This document shows positions 18,838 through 29,741 of a DNA stretch of 64,000 nt, piece after piece. The translations under genes were made by a program, and so were the position numbers. Location of the stretch: contig OZ025786.1 in NCBI GenBank assembly GCA_964019425.1, positions 1,638,945 through 1,702,944 of the forward strand, written 5' to 3'. A model generated the notes under the pieces. That model ran no database searches, had not been told where the DNA came from, and was given only the letters and a program-made list of their open reading frames with translations. The DNA is from Flectonema sp. DT1601. Lineage: Eukaryota > Euglenozoa > Diplonemea > Diplonemida > Diplonemidae. Each line of letters opens with the position of its first letter. The first letter of the stretch is position 1.

Positions 18838-20106
18838 ATGTCAGTAACAAGAGAAAGGCGGATTACTGTGGTAAGCGCAGATGGCTATCAAGACCTCCCA
18901 TTTAAGATTGAAAGTGGGATGGAGTATGCTGACGTAGCGAGGAAGTATTCTGAAGAACGAGGTGTTCCTGTTTCAGAAATGACAATAGAAGTTGATGATG
19001 AAGAAATTGATTTAAATGACACAGTCAGAGACAATGAAAAAGTCTTAATAACAATACAAGGAGTTCACGGAGTAAGAGCCATATTCGAACTATACGATGG
19101 TGGCGCTCGACTACCCGACAATGCGCGTCCGGAGGCAGGAAACAACGTTAAGAATATCCTATTTGGTAGGAACATTATAATGGAACCTTGGAACAATAGC
19201 CCGTATCCTAGAATGCTTCGTCAACTTCTCGATCAAGAGGGTGGTATCTTATACGTCTGTGACATCTGTTTGAGGTACTCTCCTGTTAAGGAATGGATGG
19301 AACTTCATATTCAAAAAGACGGATCATGTGCTCAAGGGAATCATCCTCCAGGAAACAAAGTAATGGAAACAGCTGATCAGAAAATTGCAATCTGGGAAGT
19401 TGACGGTGGAATCTCATACGACACCATTACCAGCTGTAAAGGTCTTCCAGCTTCTGAACTTCAAAACTTAACAAAAATTAGAACATATTTGGGAAGAGAA
19501 ACATTCTGTCAAAACTTAGGACTGCTGTCAAGATTCTTCTTAAAGGGTAAAACTGCAATATATGGACCAGGATCATTCATGTACTACACACTGACTGAAT
19601 ATGAAAACAACGCTTGGCGTGTAAGAGGATACTTTTCGATAGAAAAAGGAACCAGAAGCAACTCTCTAGCCTGTATTATGGTTCTTCCTCCTTGGCAAGA
19701 TCGAGGTTTTGGAAGGCTACTAATCCACTTTAGTTACATAATGGGAAGACCACCTGAAAGTGCTCCCGTAGTAGAAAAGACTCCTGAAAGGCCTCTAAGT
19801 GACTTGGGTATGCAAGTCTTCTTGTCATATTGGAAGGGTGCTGTTATAGACGCAATGCATGATATGTTAGATGACAACTCACTCACTCACAACACTACTA
19901 AAGACATAGAACGTCTTTGTAGAATAACAGTAATAAGTAAGAAGGATATTCTAAAAGTTCTTCATACATCAAATCTTATGGTAAAACCTGGATCTGCTAC
20001 ATCTGAACTACGATGGAGTGAACTACCTGATAGAGTCCAAAGAAGTGAGGTGAGCGTCTTTAAGGGATCCAGCGTATTTGGAAAACGATACAAACCCAAG
20101 AACTAA
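18838..20106 (+). CDS. MYST-family histone acetyltransferase with ubiquitin-like N terminus
   Basis: A MYST (KAT5/KAT8/Esa1-like) lysine acetyltransferase of 422 aa, expected to acetylate histone tails in the nucleus. The C2HC zinc finger is intact (Cys141, Cys144, His157, Cys164). The acetyl-CoA loop is WQDRGFGR (286-293), the catalytic Cys is Cys279 (LACIM), and the general-base Glu is Glu317 (TPERPLSDLG). Lys238 matches the conserved autoacetylated Lys. In place of the usual chromo/Tudor-knot domain, residues about 7-75 look like a ubiquitin-fold domain (beta strands RRITVV and VLITIQ, acidic DDEEIDL). That part is inference from pattern. An acceptor-like TTAATTGTAG ends at 18751, 86 nt before the ATG. 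Confidence 0.93.
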   Translation: MSVTRERRITVVSADGYQDLPFKIESGMEYADVARKYSEERGVPVSEMTIEVDDEEIDLNDTVRDNEKVLITIQGVHGVRAIFELYDGGARLPDNARPEAGNNVKNILFGRNIIMEPWNNSPYPRMLRQLLDQEGGILYVCDICLRYSPVKEWMELHIQKDGSCAQGNHPPGNKVMETADQKIAIWEVDGGISYDTITSCKGLPASELQNLTKIRTYLGRETFCQNLGLLSRFFLKGKTAIYGPGSFMYYTLTEYENNAWRVRGYFSIEKGTRSNSLACIMVLPPWQDRGFGRLLIHFSYIMGRPPESAPVVEKTPERPLSDLGMQVFLSYWKGAVIDAMHDMLDDNSLTHNTTKDIERLCRITVISKKDILKVLHTSNLMVKPGSATSELRWSELPDRVQRSEVSVFKGSSVFGKRYKPKN

Positions 20107-20397
20107 ATAAACCAACTCAGGATATAGCAAATCGTGTAGCTCTTTAGCACGACACGATTCATGTAGGTAATCGACCACCTCAATCACAATTTCTAGAAAG
20201 AAAAATTCGAACGAATCCCATTTTGTAGTGTAGCTCTTAAGCGCAACACGATATTCTTTGTGAAGCCTGATAGTCTTTTTAGTTGTCGTGAATTTGTTAT
20301 TTGTAACAGGAGAGTACATATGTAGGTTGTAGTCATTCACTAAAGGGAGTAGTATTCTCAATACTTTTTATTTATTTATATCAGAACTTCTATTATA
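20107..20397. other. intergenic, with a duplicated 25-nt hairpin motif
   Basis: Two near-copies of a 25-nt motif, starting GTGTAGCTCTT and ending ACACGAT, lie at 20133-20157 and 20228-20252 with three differences. The first can form an 8-bp stem (AATCGTGT / ACACGATT). They probably lie in the 3' UTR of the acetyltransferase. A pyrimidine-AG (TTTATATCAG) ends at 20384, 13 nt before the next ATG. Confidence 0.5.
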
Positions 20398-21476
20398 ATG
20401 GATGAACAAGACAAGGATAAAGAGCAGGGAGAGAGCCCACCACCAAGTCCTGAAAACGCAGAAGAAGAAGAAGGAGGAAGTGATGTTGTTGAAGACAACG
20501 GTGAAGGAATAGAAGTTGCAGCAGAAATAGATAATCAAGACACCAGCACTTGGGAAGGAGAAGGACCAGCAATAACAACCGGACCAGGTGCTTTTACTAA
20601 CCACAAAGCAGGTGTGAACATAAAGAATCTTCCACAGATGGGTTGTGCTCCAGGAAGGGATGCTTCCTGGCATCTTCGTCAAATTGGATACTCAAAATCC
20701 AGGAAAAAGACTTCCTCCGGATCCTCTCTTTATCAATTTATTGGAGCTGACTTAGTGCATTCCAACAATCCGTTGTCTGATATACAAAACCATTTTAAGT
20801 TGCCTCCTAAGCCAGAATATGACACCAACGGTCTTCCTCATTCATTTATTCTCACTCTTCAACTGCCATACTGTGAGAAGCCAGGAATGTTTGGACAACG
20901 CCAGGATGGTAGAACTGTCAATGCTGTTTTTGTGTACACACTCAAGAAGGAAACTATCGACCTTTCAGTTGCAAACAAGGATGACCCGGCTGTGTCACTG
21001 CTGCGTAGACTTACTGAAAATGTGTGTTTTTTTTTTATTTTTTGTTATTTTATCTTTTTTTTATATATTTTTTTATGTTGCTTTATAACCACAATTAATA
21101 AAACACGCAGTTGTCTGAAACTCCAATCAAAGCTTCAAAAGATTCATTTCTTGGAAGGACAAAATTATTAGTGAAATCTGATTCAGGAGTCCCATCAGCA
21201 TTCTCAAAGTTCAACGGTAAGCCGGTATTGATAACTGGGAGTGGTCAGTGGGCTTTAGTGAATGGATCTTTACAAATATATGTAAACATGAGAAGTTGGG
21301 CATACCCAGCAAGACTTGCATTATACAGCAATTGGGGTAAGTTAAGTGATTACAAGTTACATGTTGGCATTTGTATCGAAGGAAGGAATGACAGTGAACT
21401 AGACGAAAGACTGTTAGGATGTGCTCTCGTTGCGTATCCAACTAAAGTTGAAGACTGTCCAGTAATTGAAGTCTGA
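20398..21476 (+). CDS. EDR2 C-terminal (DUF1336) domain protein, two exons
   Basis: Exons 20398-21021 and 21111-21476 give 329 aa. After an acidic, Pro/Glu-rich N terminus (about 1-55), the rest matches the DUF1336/EDR2_C fold: GCAPGRDASWHL, an FIGADLVHS-like strand pair, P-x-SFILTLQLPY, and a final WALVNGSLQIYVNM then LGCALVAYP. In plant EDR2 this domain sits with PH and START lipid-binding domains; here it stands alone. A lipid- or membrane-linked role is inferred. The phase-0 intron joins TEN to LSETP and restores the domain. The ATG is 13 nt after a pyrimidine-AG. Confidence 0.8.
21022..21110 (+). other. intron of the DUF1336 gene (89 bp)
   Basis: GTGTGT...ACGCAG, phase 0, T-rich. Reading through it would add low-complexity Phe-rich sequence and a stop. 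Confidence 0.85.
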
Positions 21477-22630
21477 TCATGATGGTAACATCACTACAGC
21501 GACGTGCAGACTTTCGCAGGCATTTCTTAGAATCGTAGCGACCACATGCCTGACAGACCAATGACGGGCGGCATCGCTGATACGTAAATAAAATAGTCAA
21601 AACTGCCATACCACATCCTGTTGAGAACAGGTTTACATTACCTTACTCGTCTGATTACTCGGATTCATAAATTGGACTGAATTTGATCTGTCGTTAGATC
21701 TTTCGAAATGAGACGTGTGATGGGGGATGTCCTCCTAGCTGCTGTTTCCCTCTTGTCTCTTCCCCTGTTTTCCTTTTTATTTTTTGCACTTTTTCAAAGT
21801 TATTGTACGAATAAAAACAAATAATTGGCACCGCACATAAATCTCCTTAGCTTAAGTCTGTTTGCTGTTAGGTTTTTGTGTTGATCTGACAATTATTTTT
21901 TTTTCTTCCTTCACTTTTTTGTTTTATTGTAAAAGTTCGCATCCACGAACTCTTCATATCAGGTTTTGGCACAATAGTTCTTCCATCTGAGTTCTCCGCT
22001 AATATAGGGTGACACCTCACCCATCTCCGGAAAGAAGAATCTTTTTTTTTTTTTTTTTTTTTTTGTTCCCCTTTTTTTTCTTCCAAAGTATTTTATTCGT
22101 GTGAACATGTTGTCCAAATCAATACTGCTGTTATGATGCTCGTAGTCATAATGCTATCTCTTAATGTCTACTAACTTGAGATTAGATTCAGTAAAGAGAA
22201 AATTACTGCAGTAGTATCCCTTGTGTGTGTGTGTGTTGTGTGTGTTTTTTTTTCTTTTTTTAAACACCAAGAAGAATGGTAAACTTAGCAACCTCATTAC
22301 AACTTGGGAATCAGCTTTTTGCGAAAATAAATCAGATGTCTTTTTCTTTTTCCCCATTTTTTTTAAATTTTATTCGATTATTTCTTCTCATCTTCGTGAG
22401 TACTGTTGGTGGAGAGAATTGAGTTTCTTTGAATACAGTTACCGCAATGTCACTACTGACGAGTACAGTTCAGTGATTCTACATCCTGAGACTGGTCAGT
22501 TGGGTCCTATCTGCATCTCTTTCTTCTTCATGAGGATCTTTGGATGTTCTCGTGAGCTGCATTCTTTTTAAAAAAAAAAAAAAAAAAACCTTCCATCTGC
22601 GTAGTTATCTTATCATTTGATTTGTTGAAA

Positions 22631-22662
<32 letters not shown>

Positions 22663-23312
22663 TTCTCTTTTTTTTGTTTTGTTGTAAAGAAAAAGCACTT
22701 GTCACTGGCGTATCTCTGTTCTTTGGGTTCGCTGGGTCCGTTCCATCTGTTCTTGCTTGAAAGAAAGTGAGCACTGTAGAGAAACTAAAAGGAAAAGGAC
22801 TAATGAAAAAAAAAAGAATAAAGAAGTAAATGCCATCATTAAAAGAAGAAAAAAAAAAAAAAAAAAAAAACCTGCTGCGTTTACTACTTTCACAGAAAGA
22901 TGTTTTTTTTTTTTTTTTTTTTGCTAAAACAAACATCTTCGTGAAAAAAAAATAAAAGTAAATATATGACAACAGTACTAAATATAGGAGAGAGAGACAG
23001 AGAGAGAGAGAGAAGTAAACAAAAAGTGTACACACGCAAGAATTGCCTTGCCTTGTGGTTTCTTAAAATAAAAAAACAACAATACAAAGAAAACTCTTGG
23101 CATCAAACTATACATGTGTGGAACTAATATTAAGTGGTAGCAGTACCACTTTTCAAAAACTAAAGATCTTACGTGTCGATATTAAAATGAAATCAACTGT
23201 TACTATTTCTCAAACAGGGTTCACACAACACGTAGCATCTATCGATTTCGAAGACCCACTCAATTTATAATTTCATATTAATAATAATAATTCTCTCAAA
23301 AAGGTTGTATTC
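21477..23312. other. 1.8-kb intergenic region, low complexity
   Basis: Poly-T/poly-A runs (22040, 22570, 22640, 22850, 22905), a TG repeat near 22220 and a GA repeat near 22985. Open frames here are homopolymer products. An acceptor-like TTTCTCAAACAG ends at 23217, 95 nt before the next ATG. Confidence 0.6.
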
Positions 23313-26300
23313 ATGCCTACTGTAAATGCGAGGTGTGGATGTGGATACTTCCACTCTGTGAAGTTGAATGGGACGTCAACGGGAGGACAAGTACGAAGGA
23401 GTTCGCGATCTGCTTCACCGATGGGACTCCCACCAGACAATACAATAGTAATGAATCCGGCTAATTTAGGTTCTGGATTCGCTGAAGAACACAGAGTGTC
23501 ATTAGAGACAGTAGCGGAATTAACGGAACAGTTAGGAATGAGAGAGAAGGAACTCCAAACTGTTATATTTGCCTTAGAACAACACGAACGTGAATCTGTC
23601 AATCCTCAAGAACTATCAAACGTCAGAGAGCAATTAGAACTACAACAGCAACTAGCTCGTGATAGACTTTCAGAAATAAAAATGCTTCAAGACGAACTCG
23701 ATCAGCTACGAGATGAAATGCGTCGATTCGAAGACAGACATTTCATAAATAGCAATGAGACGAATAATACGACTGCGACACTGCAGCGAGAACTTGAAGT
23801 TCTTAGACAGGACTTTGAAGAACAAAGAGAAGTAAAAGATGAATTGAAAATGAAATATGAAACTCTCTACAAACAACACCAACCCCTTCAGCTTCAACTT
23901 CAACTGCGAGACACTCAGGCGATGAAAGAGAACACGATATTACGAAGACAGGTTGAAGAACTTCAAATCCAACTTTCGGAATTTGATATCCTCCAGACAG
24001 ACGCACAGAAACTACGCGCCAGCCTTGTCGGAACCTCAGAACGAGAAGAGATACTAAAAACAGAACTCCAGCTTCTGAAAGACGCAACAGCAGAAGCAGA
24101 AGCTAAACAACTTGAGCTCTCTGAGGCATTTGATTTAGTTGGCCCAGCGCAACTAGTAATGCAAAGCCAACTCAGTCAAATGGCAGACGCATCAGAAGCA
24201 GCACACGAAACACTTGTTGTTAAAGATCAAGAAATTGTTTTATTAAATAAAAAATTAAACGAAGCATTTGAGAGGATTACTCAACTGTCGGGAGGAGCTA
24301 ACCAACCAAAACTTGAAATTGTATCAAAAAGAGTAGAGAAAGAAGAAATAAGTGATGCGTTGGTTAAAATGGCTGTCGATCTATCTCCATGGATGCAAGA
24401 TTCACCTGCAAGGGGATCACCAAGTAGGATGTCTCACCAACAACCTGACGTTGAGTCTTTAACAGTAGCTGTAAGTAGATGTCGAAGAACAGCAATAAAA
24501 CATGAGAGAGAATTAGAATCAACGAAGGAAAGTCTTTTAAACGTCATGTCAGTTCCTCACTCTGACTCAGATCTGTATTCACTTAATGAGTTGATTGAAA
24601 AATTAAAGGAACAACAAACTAAATCAAACTCCCTTCAAACATCACTCAGCAAGCTATCTCACAACACAAACACTTCAATTATTATAACTCAACTGAGAGA
24701 ACTTCTAAATGCCATTCAAATAAAGAGTGGAGATCTGGAGACTACTGAAGGCGATCTCACTGCTGCTTTACAATACATTCAAACGTGTCCATCAGCTTCC
24801 GAAATATCCGAATTAAAATTAATAACAATGGGAGCTTCAGAACAACAATTCACAACTGAAGAGGTTCTAAAAAACGTATCCAAATCATTGAAATTAATTA
24901 GAATGAAAAGTTCACTTCCAGGTCAAACTATTTCTAATGTTATAGAACAAGTCTTATCTCAGACCATATCAAGAGAGACAGAAGAGTCACTCAGAACAGT
25001 TGTTAGATTGCCGCACATTAACTCACTTGATCACGTCGTGAGTTCTGCAGTTTCCGCTCTTAAAGCTTTGAGACAAAAGGATTCGTTTAAGAGATCTGAG
25101 AACCACAATATAGAAGAAGCCTGTCATCATCTGTTATCAATGTGTCCTTCTGATTCAGTTTTAAAATCTATTTCTGAAGTGAGTGCGTTACCACACAATG
25201 ACGTTGATTACAAGCTTTCTGTAATTGTAAGAACGATGGAGGCGATTAGAAATAAAGAAAACAGCTCAAGTGATAAAGACATCGAAGCAATAGCAGAAGA
25301 CTTGTTATTGAGAGTCGTGTCGCCAGATACTTTATCAGAAGCGAGAGGATTGTTAAAACAGCCGAGGATTTCAGCTGAAAATGCAACAGCATCAGTGACT
25401 AGAACACTTAACGACGTCATCACTATTTGTGAATGTGATCCTCACAACGAATCGATAAGAAGACAGTCGTCAGTCTCTCCAACAGGCGCGATTACTAATA
25501 AGATAACCGACTCCATATCTCACAGACTAATCTCATCTGATACCCTAAACACATTAAAAAGATTATCATGTCGAGATGTAGAGTCTTCTGAGTTGGTATC
25601 TCTTGATTCTTTATGCAGCAGATTAATTCTAATTCTTGAAAATATTTGGTCCAAGTTCGAATCCCTCTCAGGAATCACTGAGACCGATGTTGTCATGGCA
25701 GCCAATCATCTGTTCAATAATTGTCTAATTCAAGACCATGTTATTCCTTCCATTCGTAGTAAAGTGGGAGCAGAATCAGAGCGGACGACAGAAGAATGTG
25801 TTCAGAAATTAGTTGAAAATTTTATACCAGAAAAATCAATGAAGAAACTGAGAGACATTGCAGAGCTTCCTGTGGATGCATCTTTTGATAAACTTGTTGA
25901 AGAAATGTCGAAGATTAAAATGAAGAAGGAAACTGTTAAGAGAATGATGAAAGCAGCTGACACTCCAGAGCACGTTGAGTTCACAAATATGGATTCTCTT
26001 GTTGATACAGTTCTGTTAAAGATTCCATCACAGGAAGTCCTCAGTAACTTAAAAAGAAGTATTCCAACTGGTTCTAAGACTACCCCAAATACGATTGATG
26101 ACTTGATTTCAACAGCTTTATCAAATAATGATATTTCTGTTCTTACAAATGATAGAATGATGTTAGAAGAAGAGTTGACCAGAGCGGAAGGGGAGGTTTC
26201 AAAACTACGATCAGAACTTTCTGACGTCTCTCATCTAAAACAACAACTTCTCGTGTCTCCCGTAAAACAAAAAGAAACAGAATTAATTGATCTTCAAAAG

Positions 26301-29300
26301 CAACTCGAGCAATCAGAGGCTCGTCGCTATCAATCTGACGCAGCTCATAATGCGACGATTGATGATTTGACGAGACAACTGAGAGCTTCAAAGAGAAGTG
26401 TCGATCCTGTGAATAGCCAAGATGAGATTGAGTTCCTTGAGAAACGACTTGAAGTATCAGAACAGAAACGATTAACAGCTGAGTCAATAGTCAGAGAAGG
26501 TTCCACAAGAAGTAGATCATTAGCAGTTGCTGCTGAGAGATCACTCGAAGAGCTAAAGAGAAAGAGACAAGTAGATGAGGCTAAGTTAGAAACTCTGATG
26601 ACTGAATTCCGTTCTAGTGGAGCTACTCCTTCACCGAGATCGCCTCCTCAGAGCAGTCCATGTCCTCAAAGTTATAACGAAGATGATGTTCTCGGTACTC
26701 CAATCTTACTCGATGAACACACAATTCTCAGCCCAGAAATGAATTCTTTACATTTAAAACTACAGCAAGCTGTTGCCATCGCTGACAGAGATGGAAGCCC
26801 AACTGCTGTTGAAAGTGTTAATAAGATCCAACGAGACATTCAGAGGAAAATGCAACTTGAAAGAGCCGTAGAAAGAGGTCACTCTCCAACAGTAGCAGTC
26901 AGAATGACTAATTTAGAAGAGTTGTTGAGAGAGAGAGGGGATCAAGTTGAAAGACTGTTGTCAGAAAATAGGGACCTGAAAGAGTCGCTGGCTTCAGCGT
27001 CGCATGCGGCAGCAGAAGCAGCAGTTCGAGTTGTTGTTGCAGCACCTGACGAACACGGGAACTTGGAAGTATCAGAACTCAGAGAAGTTATTAGTCAAAA
27101 AGACATTATAATCGGTTCTTTACATCAGGAAATCGCTCGAATCGAATCCTCTTTAGCCGAGTACGAAAGGAATGTGATTTCATCAAAACAAGATCTCAGA
27201 GATATCGCTGTTGAGAGAGAAGGACTTGAATCTCAAGTTCGACTACTGAAGAAACAATCTCGCAGAGGAGAAGTCGATATTGGAACTGGAAAAGGTCGTT
27301 ACCCTGACCTTGAGAGAGAAAAAGAATTAAAAAGACAACTCGAACTCAAAGACCAAGAAGTCCAACTCCTACTCGACAGAAGTCCTCGTCGAGAGAATGC
27401 TCTCCGACAGCAACTCGAAGAGAAGCAGGCAATTATTGAAGCTTTAACCCATGAGTCTCCTAGAGTTAAGCATACTCGTCTTCAGAAAACTGTTGAAGAA
27501 CAATCTGATCAAATCGAAGAGATGAAAAATATTATTGAAAGGCTTCGTTATAAAACATCCCCGTCATCCTCACCAAGAGAATCTGTTAACAGTTTGAAAG
27601 CAAGGATTCAAGACCAACAACACACAATAACTTCTCTAAAGAGAACTGAATCATCAACTGATTACCTAACAAAACAATTAGACGATCAAGACAGTACAAT
27701 CAAATCATTAAAACAACGTATTGAAAGTTTACAAAAGAACAACTCCCTTCATAAAGATCTTCAAAAGAGATTTGATGCTCAACAGGGCAGCATCTCTGAA
27801 TTGAAATCAACGATAGCGACGCTTCGACAGAATAACAAAACTACTTCGAAGAAGGGAGCGGAAGTAAATAAACTGAAATCACAATTAGAAGATCAGACCA
27901 TTACTATAAAGGGACTTGAAAAAACTTTAAAACAAAAATCACACACTGAAGAAACACTTGCGAAAGCAACTGAAGACCACACTGAAATCCAACAAGAACT
28001 CAGACTACTAAAGAGTGAGAATAATGATTTACAACAACAGCTAACTGATTGTGAAAAAACAGTTCAGAGACTAAAAGAGCAACTCAACACAACCAGAGAG
28101 ACTGACGGTGAGCAGTCAGACATAATTGACAGGCTTGAAACTGATATTGCGAAACTACAAACTCAGCTTCGACAATCTCCTTCTCAATCGACGTATGATA
28201 ATTTAAAGAGGGAATACTCAGAGCTAAAACAAGAACACAACAATCTCTTAGAAGACGTTGAGCAACTAACTGAGCAGATGGGAGTCTTACAAGCGACGGT
28301 CATGAATGACCAAACTGAGAGAGATGGAATAGATCATCGCACCAGAGAGATTGAAGAGTTCTTACGAACAGAAACAGCAAACAAACTTCGATTGAAAAGA
28401 GAATACTTAGAAATGCAAGACAAGCTAAATGGAATTATCCAACCTGACTCACCAAATGATGAATACAATAATTGTTTGAGTAGATTATCGAAATTAGAAA
28501 CTGAATTAGTAACGGCTTTGAAATATCTCCAACTAAGTGACGTGTTTGATGAGCGTCTTATTGATAGGATTATTACAACAATCGAGGAATTGACAAATGA
28601 AAACCCAACTCAGATGGATGTTCGCGAAGTAATAAAAAAAGTTTTAAGAGAAGCTATTACCGACCAACACTCTTCTTTTAGTGACGGACAGAACAATGCT
28701 GAACTTCGCAGACTGCAGGCATTACTTGATAGTCTAGCAAGTGAGTATGATGAGTTACATCCAAAGTCAGCATTGTCTAATCAAAAACCCATCGTTGACA
28801 GAGTTCGTTACCATCTTGATACGCTTTACTCAGATCTCACTGGTGGTCGAAGTCCAGACAGAGCTCGTATTCAGGATATTCTCGCTCAGGAAATCCAAAA
28901 ACGACGCATGGCTGATGCAAAAGTCCACCAACTCCAACAACAACTCTCTCGAGGAAAAGGTAAACTAAACAGAGAACATCAACTGGAGGAGGAGATTAAA
29001 TTATTAAAGAATGCAAACGAGGAGCTGCGATTAGACAATAATGACCTCCGTTATAAATTATCCAGCGACATCAGAGATAAACAGGTGTTGGATTATAAAC
29101 AAAAAGTTCAAGATAACAAAGCAGCTCGTATCAAAAGAGAGAATAAAGTTCTCAGAACTAGAGTTCGACATGTTGAGGATGAGAATGAAGATCTTTCGAG
29201 AGTTGTGGGAGAGAATCTTCGAGTTCACAGCAGAGCATCATCGAGACAGGCTTCACCAATGATGTCCCATCAGAGTAGATCTCCGAGGCCGACCCCTCTT

Positions 29301-29372
29301 TCATCACCACTTCGATCAAGTAGAGTTAGTCCTTACGATATTCACGAGACGTGGACACTTGATGATAATTAA
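23313..29372 (+). CDS. giant coiled-coil protein (2,019 aa) with internal helical repeats
   Basis: A single 6-kb exon. The N terminus has a Cys/Gly start (RCGCGYF) and a Ser/Pro-rich patch. Long coiled coils follow (about 50-330, 940-1120, 1200-1760, 1850-1960), rich in Glu, Gln, Lys and Leu heptads. Between about 450 and 935 lie roughly seven degenerate helical repeats of 55-70 aa (pattern: L-x-x-L-x-x-LP, then a helix with I-R-x-K, then LL-x-x-x-x-S-x-x-x-L). The C terminus is Ser/Pro/Arg-rich. The architecture suggests a cytoskeletal, centrosomal/basal-body or Golgi-tether type scaffold, but I recognise no named family. The next gene also encodes a coiled coil. Confidence 0.85.
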   Translation: MPTVNARCGCGYFHSVKLNGTSTGGQVRRSSRSASPMGLPPDNTIVMNPANLGSGFAEEHRVSLETVAELTEQLGMREKELQTVIFALEQHERESVNPQELSNVREQLELQQQLARDRLSEIKMLQDELDQLRDEMRRFEDRHFINSNETNNTTATLQRELEVLRQDFEEQREVKDELKMKYETLYKQHQPLQLQLQLRDTQAMKENTILRRQVEELQIQLSEFDILQTDAQKLRASLVGTSEREEILKTELQLLKDATAEAEAKQLELSEAFDLVGPAQLVMQSQLSQMADASEAAHETLVVKDQEIVLLNKKLNEAFERITQLSGGANQPKLEIVSKRVEKEEISDALVKMAVDLSPWMQDSPARGSPSRMSHQQPDVESLTVAVSRCRRTAIKHERELESTKESLLNVMSVPHSDSDLYSLNELIEKLKEQQTKSNSLQTSLSKLSHNTNTSIIITQLRELLNAIQIKSGDLETTEGDLTAALQYIQTCPSASEISELKLITMGASEQQFTTEEVLKNVSKSLKLIRMKSSLPGQTISNVIEQVLSQTISRETEESLRTVVRLPHINSLDHVVSSAVSALKALRQKDSFKRSENHNIEEACHHLLSMCPSDSVLKSISEVSALPHNDVDYKLSVIVRTMEAIRNKENSSSDKDIEAIAEDLLLRVVSPDTLSEARGLLKQPRISAENATASVTRTLNDVITICECDPHNESIRRQSSVSPTGAITNKITDSISHRLISSDTLNTLKRLSCRDVESSELVSLDSLCSRLILILENIWSKFESLSGITETDVVMAANHLFNNCLIQDHVIPSIRSKVGAESERTTEECVQKLVENFIPEKSMKKLRDIAELPVDASFDKLVEEMSKIKMKKETVKRMMKAADTPEHVEFTNMDSLVDTVLLKIPSQEVLSNLKRSIPTGSKTTPNTIDDLISTALSNNDISVLTNDRMMLEEELTRAEGEVSKLRSELSDVSHLKQQLLVSPVKQKETELIDLQKQLEQSEARRYQSDAAHNATIDDLTRQLRASKRSVDPVNSQDEIEFLEKRLEVSEQKRLTAESIVREGSTRSRSLAVAAERSLEELKRKRQVDEAKLETLMTEFRSSGATPSPRSPPQSSPCPQSYNEDDVLGTPILLDEHTILSPEMNSLHLKLQQAVAIADRDGSPTAVESVNKIQRDIQRKMQLERAVERGHSPTVAVRMTNLEELLRERGDQVERLLSENRDLKESLASASHAAAEAAVRVVVAAPDEHGNLEVSELREVISQKDIIIGSLHQEIARIESSLAEYERNVISSKQDLRDIAVEREGLESQVRLLKKQSRRGEVDIGTGKGRYPDLEREKELKRQLELKDQEVQLLLDRSPRRENALRQQLEEKQAIIEALTHESPRVKHTRLQKTVEEQSDQIEEMKNIIERLRYKTSPSSSPRESVNSLKARIQDQQHTITSLKRTESSTDYLTKQLDDQDSTIKSLKQRIESLQKNNSLHKDLQKRFDAQQGSISELKSTIATLRQNNKTTSKKGAEVNKLKSQLEDQTITIKGLEKTLKQKSHTEETLAKATEDHTEIQQELRLLKSENNDLQQQLTDCEKTVQRLKEQLNTTRETDGEQSDIIDRLETDIAKLQTQLRQSPSQSTYDNLKREYSELKQEHNNLLEDVEQLTEQMGVLQATVMNDQTERDGIDHRTREIEEFLRTETANKLRLKREYLEMQDKLNGIIQPDSPNDEYNNCLSRLSKLETELVTALKYLQLSDVFDERLIDRIITTIEELTNENPTQMDVREVIKKVLREAITDQHSSFSDGQNNAELRRLQALLDSLASEYDELHPKSALSNQKPIVDRVRYHLDTLYSDLTGGRSPDRARIQDILAQEIQKRRMADAKVHQLQQQLSRGKGKLNREHQLEEEIKLLKNANEELRLDNNDLRYKLSSDIRDKQVLDYKQKVQDNKAARIKRENKVLRTRVRHVEDENEDLSRVVGENLRVHSRASSRQASPMMSHQSRSPRPTPLSSPLRSSRVSPYDIHETWTLDDN

Positions 29373-29741
29373 AAACGTTGGTACTGTTTCCTTCCCCCTT
29401 CCCAAAGAAAATAAAATCTATTGTAATAAAAATTCGTTTCGTTATTATTTTTTTTTTTTAAAGATTTCATGCTTTTGGTTTGCTTTGTTGTTTAGCCGCC
29501 TGACCTCAGTGGCTGTTCTCTGTTTAGTCAAAAGCCAACTGATAGACTTTTTTTCAACAACCAGTAATGTACAGTTCCTTAGTACTTGTTGTGTTATTGT
29601 GGTGTTGGTTAATAAAGATATTATTTATAAAACAGCTCAAAGTAGATAATAAAAGGGAATGGCAAACACTTGTTTTGTATTGAAGTGTTTGTTGTGTTAA
29701 TTATTTACTTTCTGTCAGGTGAATACCGCGAGACGGTGAAG
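29373..29741. other. intergenic; acceptor-like site before the next gene
   Basis: AT-rich, with AATAAA near 29611. TTTACTTTCTGTCAG ends at 29718, 23 nt before the ATG at 29742. The same-frame sequence upstream of that ATG (from 29670) is hydrophobic only by chance. Confidence 0.5.
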
